Assembly: GCF_023893635.1 (NCBI RefSeq)
Contig: NZ_JAMWYK010000005.1
Location: forward strand, 23,035 to 87,034
From: Fructobacillus apis
GTDB lineage: Bacteria; Bacillota; Bacilli; Lactobacillales; Lactobacillaceae
Reading direction: 5' to 3'
DNA length: 64,000 nt
Positions 27,395 through 36,869 of the stretch are shown here, piece after piece; positions within the stretch are counted from its first letter, which is position 1; each line of letters opens with the position of its first letter. The notes below the pieces were generated by a model that was given only the letters and a program-made list of their open reading frames with translations, ran no database searches and was not told the origin of the DNA. A program made the translations under genes and the position numbers.

Positions 27395-27461
27395 GTAAAG
27401 TAAGTGATTTCAAGTACAAAATTGTCGTTTTCGTCTTTGAAATCAAAATGAAATAAAGCGG

Positions 27462-27511
27462 AAAGAGCCCTGTACAGGCAATGGTTTGCCTATGTACAGG
27501 GCTCTTTTTTA
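27462..27511 (+). terminator. Long terminator after prs
   Basis: About 20 bp of stem (AAAGAGCCCTGTAC with GTACAGGGCTCTTT, plus GGCAA/TTGCC) and T6; the strongest hairpin in the window. Confidence 0.95.
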
Positions 27512-27553
27512 TGTGAGCAATATCGGTAAAAAAGTCAACATACGACGCAACTG

Positions 27554-27562
27554 TGTTACAAT
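27554..27562 (+). promoter_or_regulatory. Extended -10 promoter of walR
   Basis: TGT-TACAAT about 40 nt upstream of the start; no strong -35. Confidence 0.45.
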
Positions 27563-27601
27563 GACACATATATAGTAATTTTTTAAATGGAGTGTGGGGT
27601 T

Positions 27602-28312
27602 ATGTATAAGATTTTAGTCGTAGATGACGAAAAGCCTATTTCAGATATCATTAAATTCAACTTGGTAAAAGAAGGATACGAAGTTGTTACGGCAAGTGAC
27701 GGTCAAGAAGCTTTGGACTTGTACAAGTCTGAAAATCCTGACTTGGTTTTGTTGGATCAAATGTTGCCTGAAATCGAAGGAATCGAAGTACTCCGCCAAA
27801 TCCGTGCGAAGGATAAGACGCCGGTTATCATGGTAACGGCCAAGGATTCCGAAATCGACAAGGTTATCGGACTTGAAATGGGTGCCGATGATTACATCAC
27901 CAAGCCATTCTCAAACCGTGAATTGGTCGCTCGTGTTAAGGCCGACCTCCGTAACCGTCACACACCAGGATCAAACGATGACAACGCCGTTAACCAAGAT
28001 GACATCCAATTGGGTAACTTGGTTATTCACACCAAGACTTACATGGTGACAAAGGACGGTGTTGACGTTGAATTGACACACCGTGAATTTGAGTTGTTGG
28101 CGTACATGGCACAACACATCGGTCAAGTGATGAACCGTGAGAACTTGCTCCGTCAAGTTTGGGGTTACGACTACTTCGGCGATGTTCGTGCAGTCGACGT
28201 TACGGTTCGCCGTTTGCGTGAAAAGATTGAAGACGTACCTTCTCACCCAGTTTGGTTGGGAACTCGTCGTGGAGTAGGATACTATCTCTCATCAGGAAAG
28301 CAAGCAAACTAA
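27602..28312 (+). CDS. walR: Response regulator WalR (YycF)
   Basis: OmpR-family response regulator of the essential wall-homeostasis system. The start is the ATG at 27602 (upstream GGAGTGTGGGG); an earlier in-frame ATG overlaps that region. The 236 residues have a receiver domain with acidic pocket DDE (8-10), phospho-acceptor Asp52 and Lys101 (TKPFSN), then a winged-helix DNA-binding domain ending [13 protein letters not shown] and GVGYYL. walK follows after 42 nt. High similarity to YycF in the receiver and wing makes the call secure. Confidence 0.95.
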   Translation: MYKILVVDDEKPISDIIKFNLVKEGYEVVTASDGQEALDLYKSENPDLVLLDQMLPEIEGIEVLRQIRAKDKTPVIMVTAKDSEIDKVIGLEMGADDYITKPFSNRELVARVKADLRNRHTPGSNDDNAVNQDDIQLGNLVIHTKTYMVTKDGVDVELTHREFELLAYMAQHIGQVMNRENLLRQVWGYDYFGDVRAVDVTVRRLREKIEDVPSHPVWLGTRRGVGYYLSSGKQAN

Positions 28313-28354
28313 AATACAATTTAAGGAGGGCAAGGCAGTAGCCGATTTGCGAAT

Positions 28355-30201
28355 ATGAAATTTTTTGCCAGCATGCTACAATCAATTCGCTTCCGGATGT
28401 CACTGGTTTTTGTCCTCTTTTTTGTCGTCTTATTTGAATCGGTTGGGGTCTTCTTCGTTCACCAAATTGAACACTCCGATTTAGTTTCATCTCAAGATAA
28501 GTTGACGATGCCCACCTATTTGCGTAATCAAATTGTTAATGGGATGGACAACCCGGAAGACAGTGACGCACAAAAAGGAATGAAACGGGCGATTACTGAC
28601 TTTGATGACCGGATGGTGGACAATGTTGTTGTCTATGACCAAGAAGGTAAAATCATCACCGATCAGCATGACCTGAAGAAAAAGGGGCCGGTCACTACAC
28701 GCTTAGATACGAACACTAAAATGGCTTTGCGCGGTGACTTGGCATACCGAAAGGTGCGAACAAATGACGGGGCCCAAGGACAAGAAGTTATTGTGACAAA
28801 CGTCCTGAAGGGAAGCGACAACCAAACCGTTGGTGCCGTGGTGGTGTACGGAAATCTCCACCAGATTTATTCCAACGCCCGGCGCATCATGTGGCTCTTC
28901 ATTTTGGCGGGAGTCTTGACGGTCATCGCAGCCTTCTACTTAGCGGTGATTCTCTCAAGAACGGTCACCCGACCAATCGAACAAATCTCTAAACAGACCG
29001 CTCGAATTACCGCTGGTGATTACGCCATGGTCAACAAAATTGGCGGTTCCAACGAAATCGCGCAGTTGGCCCAGTCTGTTAACGTGATGTCGCAAAAAAT
29101 TGCGTCATCAACGGAAATGATTTCCAATGAAAAGAATCGACTCTATTCCGTTTTGCATCACATGAATGATGGTGTCTTACTGACGGACGCACGTGGTCGA
29201 TTAACAATCATTAACCAAGCGGCATCTAACTACCTCAAAATCAATGAGTACGAGACGCTTGGAAAGCCAGTCTTTGATATTTTGGATATGCCAGAATATC
29301 AAAACATTCGTGACTTAATTAAAACAAAAAGCCTTTCACGATGGACTTGGGGGATCGAATTATTGAAGTTCGAATTTCGATGATTAAGGATCCTTCCGGA
29401 ATGATTAACGCCTTAATCCTGATTCTTCGGGATGTTACCATTCAGTTGAAGACGGAAGAAGAGCGAAAGGCCTTCGTTTCAAACGTCTCTCACGAATTGC
29501 GAACCCCTTTGACGACAGTGACTTCATACGTTGAAGCCTTGGTCGATGGCGCAAAAGAAAATCCTGAAGTGATGAATGACTTCCTTTCCGTGATTCAAAA
29601 TGAAACGGGACGTATGTCTCGAATGGTTTCTGACCTTCTTGAACTGTCACGAATGGACCAAGGAACAATGGAGGTTAAAACGGAGTTGGTTAACTTGAAC
29701 TCCTTGATGAACTTCGTCTTGGACCGTTTTGACATGATTTTGTCGAATGACAACAACGAGCTGAACACGAAACCCCTCAAGATTGAGCGACAAATTCCAG
29801 AAGATGAATACTGGGTTGACGTTGACCACGATAAAATCATGCAGGTTTTGGATAACCTTTTGAACAACGCCATGAAGTATTCGCCGGATGGGGGAACCAT
29901 TACCGTTACACTCCAAAAGAATGGCGAAAACGTTCAAGTAGCGATTTCCGATCAAGGTCTTGGAATCCCGAAGAAGGATCAGGCTCGGGTCTTTGATCGA
30001 TTCTTCCGAGTGGATAAGTCACGTTCACGTGCCATGGGTGGTACGGGATTAGGATTAGCGATTTCCAAGGAAGTCATCGAGACATTTGGTGGTAAAATTT
30101 GGGTAGAGTCCAAGGAAGGTGTTGGTTCAACATTCAAATTAGAACTCGCCTTTGTCGACGATGAATTACTTCAGTCTGGAAAGCGCTGGGATGACGATTA
30201 G
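28355..30201 (+). pseudogene. walK: Sensor kinase WalK (YycG), frameshifted
   Basis: Partner kinase of WalR. Frame one (28355-29383) encodes two membrane helices flanking an extracytoplasmic PAS-like sensor, a HAMP linker, and most of a cytoplasmic PAS. Frame two (to 30201) encodes the end of PAS, then the HisKA box SHELRTPL with the phospho-His, N box, DQGLGIP, and GTGLGLAISKEV. The frames meet at five A near 29330; one more A gives KTKKPFTMDLGDRIIEV and a single protein of about 615 residues, the expected length. WalK is essential in most Firmicutes, so a sequencing error, a -1 slip on AAA, or a true mutation must be distinguished. HtrA follows; walH, walI and walJ are absent. Confidence 0.85.
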
Positions 30202-30269
30202 CCTGCTTTCTTAATTTATAATTAATTAGGGTTCGCTAAACTGATAGCAGTAAAATTTGGAGATTTGAT

Positions 30270-31394
30270 ATGGAAAACAAGCTTACAAAGTTAATGTTAG
30301 CTGGTGCTTTTGCCGGTTTAATTGGTGGGTCTGCCGTTCTTGCAGGGCAAGAAATCTACCAGAACTATCAAGTAACCCATACCAAAGTTGCACTGAAATC
30401 TTCGAAGACCGAAAAGTTATCTTCTTCTGACACCGCCCAAACGGCCTACAAAAAAGTAGCAAACGCGGTTGTTTCGGTCATTAACTTTAAGAGTGAAAAC
30501 CAAGAAGCATCAGAAGGTTCGGGTGTTGTATACAAGAAGGCGGACGGATCGGCTTTCATTGTGACGAATAACCACGTCATCGATGGTGCGAAGAAAATTC
30601 AAATCATTACACACGGTAATCAAACACTGGTGGCTGAATTAGTTGGAAAAGACGCCTTAACGGATTTGGCCGTTTTGAAGGTATCGGACACGAATGATCT
30701 TTCAGCAGCTGCTTTCGGCGACTCCGAGGTGATTTCGGTTGGTGAAAAGGTATTGGCCATTGGGTCGCCGCTCGGGTCTCAGTATGCTTCTTCCGTAACG
30801 GAAGGGATTGTATCTGCCACGAAACGTTTGGTGAACTCGGATACTAAGTCTAGCCAGAACTACGGTGGGTCAACGGTTATCCAAACGGATGCAGCCATCA
30901 ACCCTGGAAACTCTGGTGGTGCGTTGATTAACCTGGCTGGACAGGTCGTGGGAATCAACTCCATGAAGCTGTCGAGCTCGAACTCCGGTTCCGCTGTTGA
31001 AGGGATTGGTTTTGCCATCCCATCAAACCAAGTGGTCGACATCGTTAACAAACTAGTGAAGTATGGAAGTGTGACGCGTCCGGCTCTTGGGATCTCGATG
31101 ATTAATCTTTCCCAGGTTCCAGCAGATGAACAGAAGGATACGCTGAAATTGCCAACGGACCTCGCGGGTGGTGTTGTTGTTTACCAAGTAAACGATGGTT
31201 CACCAGCAGATAAGGCAAAGCTTCAAAAGTATGACTTAATCGTTGCCTTGGATGGCGACAAAGTGTCATCACAAGCTGACTTGCGTGAAAAGCTATACAC
31301 CCACAAGGTCGGTGATAAGATTAAGCTGACCTACTATCGTGGTACGGACAAGAAGACGGTCACGGTAAAGTTGAACCAGTCTTTGCAATCGTAA
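30270..31394 (+). CDS. htrA: HtrA/DegP-type surface serine protease
   Basis: Membrane-anchored quality-control protease facing the cell exterior. The 374-residue protein has an N-terminal membrane helix (about 8-27), a trypsin-like domain with triad His102 (TNNHVI), Asp132 (TDLAVL) and Ser215 (GNSGGAL), and one C-terminal PDZ domain. Placement after walRK is classical. It lies 69 nt after the kinase and probably shares the transcript or has its own weak promoter. Confidence 0.95.
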   Translation: MENKLTKLMLAGAFAGLIGGSAVLAGQEIYQNYQVTHTKVALKSSKTEKLSSSDTAQTAYKKVANAVVSVINFKSENQEASEGSGVVYKKADGSAFIVTNNHVIDGAKKIQIITHGNQTLVAELVGKDALTDLAVLKVSDTNDLSAAAFGDSEVISVGEKVLAIGSPLGSQYASSVTEGIVSATKRLVNSDTKSSQNYGGSTVIQTDAAINPGNSGGALINLAGQVVGINSMKLSSSNSGSAVEGIGFAIPSNQVVDIVNKLVKYGSVTRPALGISMINLSQVPADEQKDTLKLPTDLAGGVVVYQVNDGSPADKAKLQKYDLIVALDGDKVSSQADLREKLYTHKVGDKIKLTYYRGTDKKTVTVKLNQSLQS

Positions 31395-31416
31395 CCAAAG
31401 TGAAAAATAACTTGCT

Positions 31417-31450
31417 AAAGAGCACCAACTAAGCGTTGGTGCTCTTTTTA
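31417..31450 (+). terminator. Terminator after htrA
   Basis: Stem AAAGAGCACCAAC/GTTGGTGCTCTTT, then T run. Confidence 0.93.
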
Positions 31451-31533
31451 TTTGCCAAATTATAAATGTCAAGACTGCTTTCTTTTTGTTTCCTTTGCTA
31501 TACTAAAGAAAGCGAGTTTTAGGAGATAAATAG

Positions 31534-32175
31534 ATGATTGTATTGGCAGGAACCATTGGTGCCGGAAAAACAAGTTTGACCGATATTTTAGCGGAACATT
31601 TAGGTGGAAAAGCATACTATGAAAGTGTGGATAACAACCCAATCCTGCCGCTCTTTTACCAAGATCCCAAGAAGTATGCTTTCTTACTGCAGGTATATTT
31701 CTTGAACACACGTCTTGAACAAATTATGGAAGCGCAAAAAGAAGAACGTGCCATCTTAGACCGTTCGATCTTCGAAGATGCTTTGCTCTTTCAGTTGAAC
31801 GCTGATTTGGGACGTGCAACACAAACGGAAGTTGAAATCTACAAAGACCTTGTTAACAACGTCTTAGAGGAAGTTGATGAAGAACATCAGCTCAAGACAC
31901 CGGACCTTTTGATTCACGTCCGTGTGTCCCTTGAGACGATGCTGAAGCGTATTCAAAAGCGCGGCCGTCCATTCGAACAGGTTGAACAAGACCCTGATTT
32001 GTTCCAGTACTACAAGGACTTAAACGAGCGTTACGAAGCTTGGTTTGATGAATACGATCGCTCACCAAAGTTGCTCATCAACGGGGATGAATTGAACTTT
32101 GTTGAAGATCCGGAGGCCAAGGAAAAAGTTTTGCAAATGATTGACGACAAGCTTGCCGAAGTGAAGGCTGGTTAA
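31534..32175 (+). CDS. Deoxynucleoside kinase (dAK/dGK type)
   Basis: Phosphorylates deoxyadenosine, deoxyguanosine or deoxycytidine for dNTP salvage. The 213 residues show the P-loop GTIGAGKTSL (residues 6-15), the DRS motif in AILDRSIFEDALLF, and the lid Arg region KRGRPFEQ. This is the family found in lactobacilli, where paired subunits differ in specificity; only one gene is present here. SD is AGGAGAT. The later fructokinase is separated by a terminator. Confidence 0.88.
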   Translation: MIVLAGTIGAGKTSLTDILAEHLGGKAYYESVDNNPILPLFYQDPKKYAFLLQVYFLNTRLEQIMEAQKEERAILDRSIFEDALLFQLNADLGRATQTEVEIYKDLVNNVLEEVDEEHQLKTPDLLIHVRVSLETMLKRIQKRGRPFEQVEQDPDLFQYYKDLNERYEAWFDEYDRSPKLLINGDELNFVEDPEAKEKVLQMIDDKLAEVKAG

Positions 32176-32184
32176 TCTGTCGTG

Positions 32185-32220
32185 AAAGGCACGAGCATGC
32201 GATTGCTGCGTGCCTTTTTT
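32185..32220 (+). terminator. Terminator after the deoxynucleoside kinase gene
   Basis: Stem AAAGGCACG with CGTGCCTTT and an inner AGCA/TGCT, then T6. Confidence 0.88.
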
Positions 32221-32271
32221 CTTTCCTTTAAAATTAATCTTATAAATTCTGAAAGAATTACAAAAAAGTTA

Positions 32272-32286
32272 ATGAAACCGCTTTCA
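32272..32286. promoter_or_regulatory. cre site (CcpA) of the fructokinase gene
   Basis: ATGAAACCGCTTTCA fits the cre consensus fully. It overlaps the -35 position for TAGAAT at 32305-32310, which would give catabolite repression. Confidence 0.75.
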
Positions 32287-32352
32287 TTTTAAAGAGAGTT
32301 GTTCTAGAATGAAAGTGTACAAAAGATATGGATGTGTATAAAGGAGTTTGTT

Positions 32353-32367
32353 ATGGGGGTTTTGTAA
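32353..32367 (+). other. Four-codon leader ORF
   Basis: AAAGGAG followed by ATG-GGG-GTT-TTG-TAA. It has a good binding site but no known role; it could be a regulatory uORF or chance. Confidence 0.3.
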
Positions 32368-32368
32368 A

Positions 32369-32417
32369 CGTTCATTAACGGCATGCATTTCGTCAGGAAA
32401 GCTGTTCTTAATGAACG
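32369..32417 (+). repeat. Leader inverted repeat, 10 bp
   Basis: CGTTCATTAA (32369-32378) and TTAATGAACG (32408-32417) can form a 10-bp stem closing a 29-nt loop about 40 nt before the fructokinase start. Confidence 0.5.
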
Positions 32418-32455
32418 GGAAGTGGAACTGGAACTTGTGAGTAAAGAGGTTTGCT

Positions 32456-33349
32456 ATGCTATTAGGTAGTGTTGAAGCCGGTGGCACAAAGTTTGTTTGT
32501 GCCGTTGGTGATGAAAATTATCGTGTTATTGAAACAGTTGCCTTTAAAACGACAACACCAGAAGAAACTTTAGGTCAGACCGTTGCTTTCTTCAAGCGCT
32601 TTAAGGATTTGAAGGCCATCGGCATTGGTTCCTTTGGACCGATTGAAGTTCGCAAGAGCGCGCCAGAATATGGCTGCATTACGAAAACACCAAAAAAGCA
32701 CTGGGCGCACGTTAATTTTGTCGAGTACATTAAGAGTCACATCAACGTGCCCATCTATTGGACGACGGATGTTAACGGATCGGCCTACGGAGAATACATC
32801 TTATCAAAACAGGAAAACGAGAAGCTTGAATCAATCGTTTACTTCACGGTTGGAACGGGTGTAGGAGCCGGCACCATCATTGATGGTAAGTTTCTTGGTT
32901 CCTTAGGACACGCGGAAGCGGGCCACATTCGAGTAAAAAGGCATCCTAAAGACATGAGCTTTTCGGGTATCTGTCCTTATCATGAGGACTGTTTGGAAGG
33001 GCTTGTGTCGGGTCCGACTTTTGAAGCCCGATTAGGAAAGAGCGGAAGGGAAGTGCCATTTACGAATCCGGTGTGGGGCTACATGGCCTACTACATTGCC
33101 CAGGCCGTTTTGGACTACACGTTAACGATTCGTCCAAACCAAATTGTCTTTGGTGGTGGGGTCATCTCCGAGACGTTCTTGGATATGATTCGAAAAGAAT
33201 TCGCCGACTTGTTAAACGACTATGTCGACGTTCCGGATTTGAAGGAATACCTCCGAATGCCACGGGCGGAAGATAATGGTTCTGCAACGATTGGTGACTT
33301 TGCTTTAGCCACAAAAGCTTTGGAAAACGAAGCCGTTGAAAAGTTATAA
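32456..33349 (+). CDS. scrK: ROK-family fructokinase
   Basis: Phosphorylates fructose to fructose-6-phosphate, feeding Pgi, zwf and xfp. The 297-residue protein has the ROK ATP loop GSVEAGGTKF (4-13), the sugar-binding TTDVNGSAYGEY, and a zinc site formed by GH..VKRHP..MSFSGICPYHEDCLEG. The order agrees with ScrK/GmuE-type fructokinases. It lies 34 nt upstream of pgi, so co-transcription is probable, and a perfect cre site plus a structured leader precede it. Confidence 0.9.
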   Translation: MLLGSVEAGGTKFVCAVGDENYRVIETVAFKTTTPEETLGQTVAFFKRFKDLKAIGIGSFGPIEVRKSAPEYGCITKTPKKHWAHVNFVEYIKSHINVPIYWTTDVNGSAYGEYILSKQENEKLESIVYFTVGTGVGAGTIIDGKFLGSLGHAEAGHIRVKRHPKDMSFSGICPYHEDCLEGLVSGPTFEARLGKSGREVPFTNPVWGYMAYYIAQAVLDYTLTIRPNQIVFGGGVISETFLDMIRKEFADLLNDYVDVPDLKEYLRMPRAEDNGSATIGDFALATKALENEAVEKL

Positions 33350-33383
33350 TAAGAATAGATAGAAACTCAAAGAAGGTAAAAGA

Positions 33384-34736
33384 ATGGCACACATTAAGTT
33401 TGAGACGAAAGACATCGCACAATTTGTCGCTGACCATGAATTGGATGAAATGCAACCGCTCGTCACGATGGCGGATCAAGAACTCCGCAACGGAACGGGC
33501 GCTGGTGCTGACTACACGGACTGGGTTGATTGGCCAGAAAGCTACGATAAGCAAGAATTTAACCGCATTAAGCAGGCCGCAAAGAAGATTCAGTCGGATT
33601 CCAAGGTTTTGATTGTCATCGGAATCGGTGGTTCTTACCTCGGTGCGAAGATGGCGATTGACTTCTTGCACCCAATGTTTGCAAACGAATTGCCAGAATC
33701 AGACCGTAAGGGCGTAAAAATTTACTATGCAGGAAACTCGACGTCTGCTTCTTATTTGAACGACTTGGTTCGTGTCTTAGGGGACCAGGACTTCTCAGTG
33801 AACGTGATTTCCAAGTCCGGAACGACGACAGAACCATCCATGGCCTTCCGTGTCTTCAAGCAACTGCTTGAAAAGAAGTACGGTGCTGAAGAAGCCAAGA
33901 AGCGAATTTACGCGACAACGGATGCCAACAAGGGGGCTTTGCACGGCGAAGCCGAGTTGGAAAACTATGAAACCTTTACGATTCCGGACGGAATTGGTGG
34001 TCGTTTCTCCGTCTTGACTGCCGTTGGGCTTTTGCCAATCGCCGCATCAGGTGCTGACATCGACGCTTTGATGCAAGGAGCGGCTGACGCCAAGAACGAA
34101 TACACGGAAAAGGATTTACGCAAGAACGACGCTTATAAGTATGCGGCAGTTCGTCGCATCTTGTACGACAAGGGTTACACGACCGAGTTGTTGACCAACT
34201 GGGAACCTACCATGCAGTACTTGTCTGAATGGTGGAAGCAGTTGATGGGTGAATCTGAAGGAAAGAACCAAAAGGGAATCTACCCATCATCTGCCAACTA
34301 CTCAACGGACTTGCACTCCCTTGGCCAATACATCCAAGAAGGTCGTCGCGACCTCTTTGAAACGGTTGTTAAGTTGGACAGTCCAGTTTCAAACTTGGAC
34401 TTGCCAGTTGAAGAAGAAAACAACGATGGCCTTCGCTACTTGGAAGGAAAGACGATTGACGACGTCAATACGAAGGCCTTCCAGGGAGTTGTGATGGCCC
34501 ACGTTGACGGTGGTGTGCCAAACTTGGCCGTCCACTTGCCAAAGCAAGACGCTTACACGTTGGGTTACATGATCTACTTCTTCGAAATGGCAGTCGGCAT
34601 TTCCGGCTACCTCTTTGGTATCAACCCATTCAACCAACCAGGTGTTGAAGCCTATAAAACGGCCATGTTTGCCTTGCTCGGTAAGCCCGGCTATGAAGAA
34701 CAAAGCAAGATTTATCAAGAACGTTTGTCAAAATAA
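33384..34736 (+). CDS. pgi: Glucose-6-phosphate isomerase
   Basis: Interconverts fructose-6-phosphate and glucose-6-phosphate. The 450 residues fit bacillary-type Pgi: [14 protein letters not shown], the [14 protein letters not shown] motif, [16 protein letters not shown], the catalytic Glu region [14 protein letters not shown], and the Lys near the C-terminus in [14 protein letters not shown]. Placed behind the fructokinase gene, it links fructose to the oxidative pentose phosphate route. Confidence 0.97.
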   Translation: MAHIKFETKDIAQFVADHELDEMQPLVTMADQELRNGTGAGADYTDWVDWPESYDKQEFNRIKQAAKKIQSDSKVLIVIGIGGSYLGAKMAIDFLHPMFANELPESDRKGVKIYYAGNSTSASYLNDLVRVLGDQDFSVNVISKSGTTTEPSMAFRVFKQLLEKKYGAEEAKKRIYATTDANKGALHGEAELENYETFTIPDGIGGRFSVLTAVGLLPIAASGADIDALMQGAADAKNEYTEKDLRKNDAYKYAAVRRILYDKGYTTELLTNWEPTMQYLSEWWKQLMGESEGKNQKGIYPSSANYSTDLHSLGQYIQEGRRDLFETVVKLDSPVSNLDLPVEEENNDGLRYLEGKTIDDVNTKAFQGVVMAHVDGGVPNLAVHLPKQDAYTLGYMIYFFEMAVGISGYLFGINPFNQPGVEAYKTAMFALLGKPGYEEQSKIYQERLSK

Positions 34737-34741
34737 GCACG

Positions 34742-34772
34742 AAAAAAAGCCCAAAGTGATTTGGGCTTTTTT
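34742..34772. terminator. Bidirectional terminator between pgi and the nucleoside hydrolase gene
   Basis: Stem AAAAAAGCCCAAA/TTTGGGCTTTTTT, loop GTGA. Confidence 0.93.
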
Positions 34773-34789
34773 ATTTGCTTTGAAATGCC

Positions 34790-35746
34790 TTAGGCCAAAA
34801 CCTTTTTCATCATGTTTTGGAAGTCAGAAACAAATCGGTCTTGGTCAACCAAGATGGCCGCTTGTGAGTGACAAGGGTCCAACAGTTGGTCTGTGTCACC
34901 GATTGTACGGCCGTAGTCGCCAGTTTCTTTGTCGGTTGTGACCTTCATGTTCAATGGCATGGTATCAACATAGTCGGGCTGAACGGCAACAGCGACAGCA
35001 AGCGGATCGTGCAATGCGGCTCCCCGTTTGTCGATGTCTAGGTTATAATAGGCATCGATGTAGTAGTCCATGATATCTGCATAAAGCTTTGCCTTTGTTG
35101 TGCCGATTGCACGCCATTCGGCCGTGTGCTTCTTCGTCAGCAAAGTACGCAACGTGACATCCAAACCAACCATCGTTAACTTGTCTTGTTGGTGGAAGAC
35201 GATGTCGGCGGCTTCTGGATCTTGGTTAATGTTTGCTTCCGTAAACGGCGTTACGTTTCCAGGAACCGTCAACGCCCCACCCATCAACGTCGTTTGACCA
35301 ATGAGTTGTCCAATTTCAGGATCTTTTTCAAGGGCCAGTGCTAAGTTAGTTAACGGACCGGTTGGCAAGTAAACGAGCTGATCTTTGTATTCGTGAGCGG
35401 CTTCAATCAAGAAGTCGACACCGGATTGTTCGGAAATGGTACGCTTTGACTTAGGGACCAGCACATCACCAACACCGTTTTGGCCGTGAATGGTCTTTGA
35501 TACTTCCATAACAGTGAAGTCATCGGTTGTCGTTGAGTGGGTTGCTCCGTAGAAAACAGGCACGTCGTTTTGACCGAGTAAGTCGAGCAAATCGAGTGAG
35601 TTTTGTGCAGTTACGGAAGTTAAGTTGTTTCCATAAGAAGCAATAATTCCGATTAAATCGATATCTTCGTGTCCTACCGCGTAGGCGAGGGCCAAGGCGT
35701 CGTCGACACCAGTATCGAGGTCAAGAATCATTTTTACTTTCGGCAT
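34790..35746 (-). CDS. Inosine-uridine-type nucleoside hydrolase
   Basis: Splits ribonucleosides into ribose and base. The 318-residue protein has the calcium-binding DLDTGVDD (residues 9-16), a GPLTNLALAL loop, MGGA, and the EANINQDPEAADIVF segment that contributes ligands. Released ribose could be used by the ribokinase at 626. Substrate class cannot be fixed from motifs. The promoter on the minus strand is an extended -10 at 35775-35783. Confidence 0.9.
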   Translation of the reverse strand: MPKVKMILDLDTGVDDALALAYAVGHEDIDLIGIIASYGNNLTSVTAQNSLDLLDLLGQNDVPVFYGATHSTTTDDFTVMEVSKTIHGQNGVGDVLVPKSKRTISEQSGVDFLIEAAHEYKDQLVYLPTGPLTNLALALEKDPEIGQLIGQTTLMGGALTVPGNVTPFTEANINQDPEAADIVFHQQDKLTMVGLDVTLRTLLTKKHTAEWRAIGTTKAKLYADIMDYYIDAYYNLDIDKRGAALHDPLAVAVAVQPDYVDTMPLNMKVTTDKETGDYGRTIGDTDQLLDPCHSQAAILVDQDRFVSDFQNMMKKVLA

Positions 35747-35774
35747 GGGGAAAAGTCCTTTCTTTAATAAGGTT

Positions 35775-35783
35775 ATTATAGCA
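35775..35783 (-). promoter_or_regulatory. Extended -10 promoter of the nucleoside hydrolase gene
   Basis: TGC-TATAAT on the minus strand. Confidence 0.45.
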
Positions 35784-35850
35784 AATTAACAGTGAATATA
35801 GGCGAAAAATAGCAAGATATTCAATAAAATACGAACGAAGAGGTTATTGC

Positions 35851-36846
35851 ATGACTAAAACGTACGACATCTTAATTATTGGGGCTGGGCCTGTCGGGCT
35901 GTTTGCCGGCTATTACGCCTCGCTAAGAAACGTCAACGTCGCTGTTTTGGAAGCCTTACCCGAAATTGGGGGACAGGTGACGACGCTTTATCCCGATAAG
36001 AAAATTTGGGACGTGCCTGCTATGGCGGGGATGACGGGACGTGAGTTGATTGAGCGCTTGGAAGCACAGGCCAAACGTTTTGATCTGCCGGTCTTAACGA
36101 ACCATAAGGTGACGAACCTCAAAAAAGTCGACGAGGAATTCGTCTTAGAGGTGAATGGCGAACAGGAAATGCGTTCGAAAGCGGTTATCCTGGCCAGCGG
36201 AAAGGGAGCCTTTAGCCCACGCCGCCTGCAGGTTGAAAACGAAGAAGAGCTCCTTGGTCAAGGTTTGTCCTACTTCGCTCCAAATTTGAATTCCTATGAG
36301 GGGCACACGGTTGCCGTCTTGGGTGGGGGTGATTCCGCCGTCGATTTGGCCAATGAAATTGAAAAGCGTGCGAACAAAACTTATTTGATTCACCGACGTG
36401 ATGCTTTCCGAGCCTTGGAACAGTCTGTTTTGGAACTGGACCGAAGCGGTGTGGAAAAGAAGACGCCCTACAAGGTACTATCCACAACAAAGGACGCAGA
36501 CGGTCGATTGAAAGTTAACCTGTCCTTCGCAAAAGAAAACGAGGTTCAAGAAAGTATCCTCGTGGATGATTTGCTGGTGCAGTATGGCTTTAAAACGGAC
36601 GGTCAAGCTGAACGCGACTGGGCTGTTGATGTCGATTGGGATAAGGCCGGCTTAGTGGTGGAAGACCAGATGAAGACCAAAGAAGAGGGGCTGTATGCCA
36701 TTGGTGACTTGTCCTCCTATGAAGGGCACGCTGATTTGATTGCTACAGGATTTGGTCAGGGGCCGGCAGCGGTGAACGCAGCCATTGCCTCCTTTGACCC
36801 GAACCATGCAGGACCAGGTCACTCGTCATCATTGAATATTGACTAA
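35851..36846 (+). CDS. Ferredoxin/flavodoxin-NADP+ reductase, thioredoxin-reductase-like (YumC type)
   Basis: FAD- and NADPH-binding reductase. The 331 residues have the FAD Rossmann motif GAGPVG (11-16), a second Rossmann motif LGGGDSA for NADPH, HRRDAFRA, and the C-terminal YAIGDLSSYEGH. The CxxC pair of true thioredoxin reductases is missing, which places it with YumC-type FNRs. The partner is unknown here. SD is AAGAGG; divergent from the nucleoside hydrolase. Confidence 0.9.
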   Translation: MTKTYDILIIGAGPVGLFAGYYASLRNVNVAVLEALPEIGGQVTTLYPDKKIWDVPAMAGMTGRELIERLEAQAKRFDLPVLTNHKVTNLKKVDEEFVLEVNGEQEMRSKAVILASGKGAFSPRRLQVENEEELLGQGLSYFAPNLNSYEGHTVAVLGGGDSAVDLANEIEKRANKTYLIHRRDAFRALEQSVLELDRSGVEKKTPYKVLSTTKDADGRLKVNLSFAKENEVQESILVDDLLVQYGFKTDGQAERDWAVDVDWDKAGLVVEDQMKTKEEGLYAIGDLSSYEGHADLIATGFGQGPAAVNAAIASFDPNHAGPGHSSSLNID

Positions 36847-36848
36847 TG

Positions 36849-36869
36849 AAAAGCCGGAAGGCTTTTTTT
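36849..36869 (+). terminator. Terminator after the FNR gene
   Basis: AAAAGCC-GGAA-GGCTTTT then T. Confidence 0.8.

Noticed and set aside
29341-30201. Second walK frame as a separate soluble kinase gene
   Set aside because: Its putative start is inside the PAS domain with no ribosome site, and it fits the upstream frame at an A run, so it is one broken gene.
32575-32585. GGTCAGACC as a 12-mer copy
   Set aside because: Lacks the AAAG and the third C; below the two-mismatch limit used.
33009-33022. GGGTCCGACTTT in the fructokinase gene as a 12-mer copy
   Set aside because: One mismatch and in coding sequence; not counted among exact copies.
33162-33671. Antisense frame of 169 codons across fructokinase and pgi
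   Set aside because: Runs over two real genes and their junction; no ribosome site or domain.
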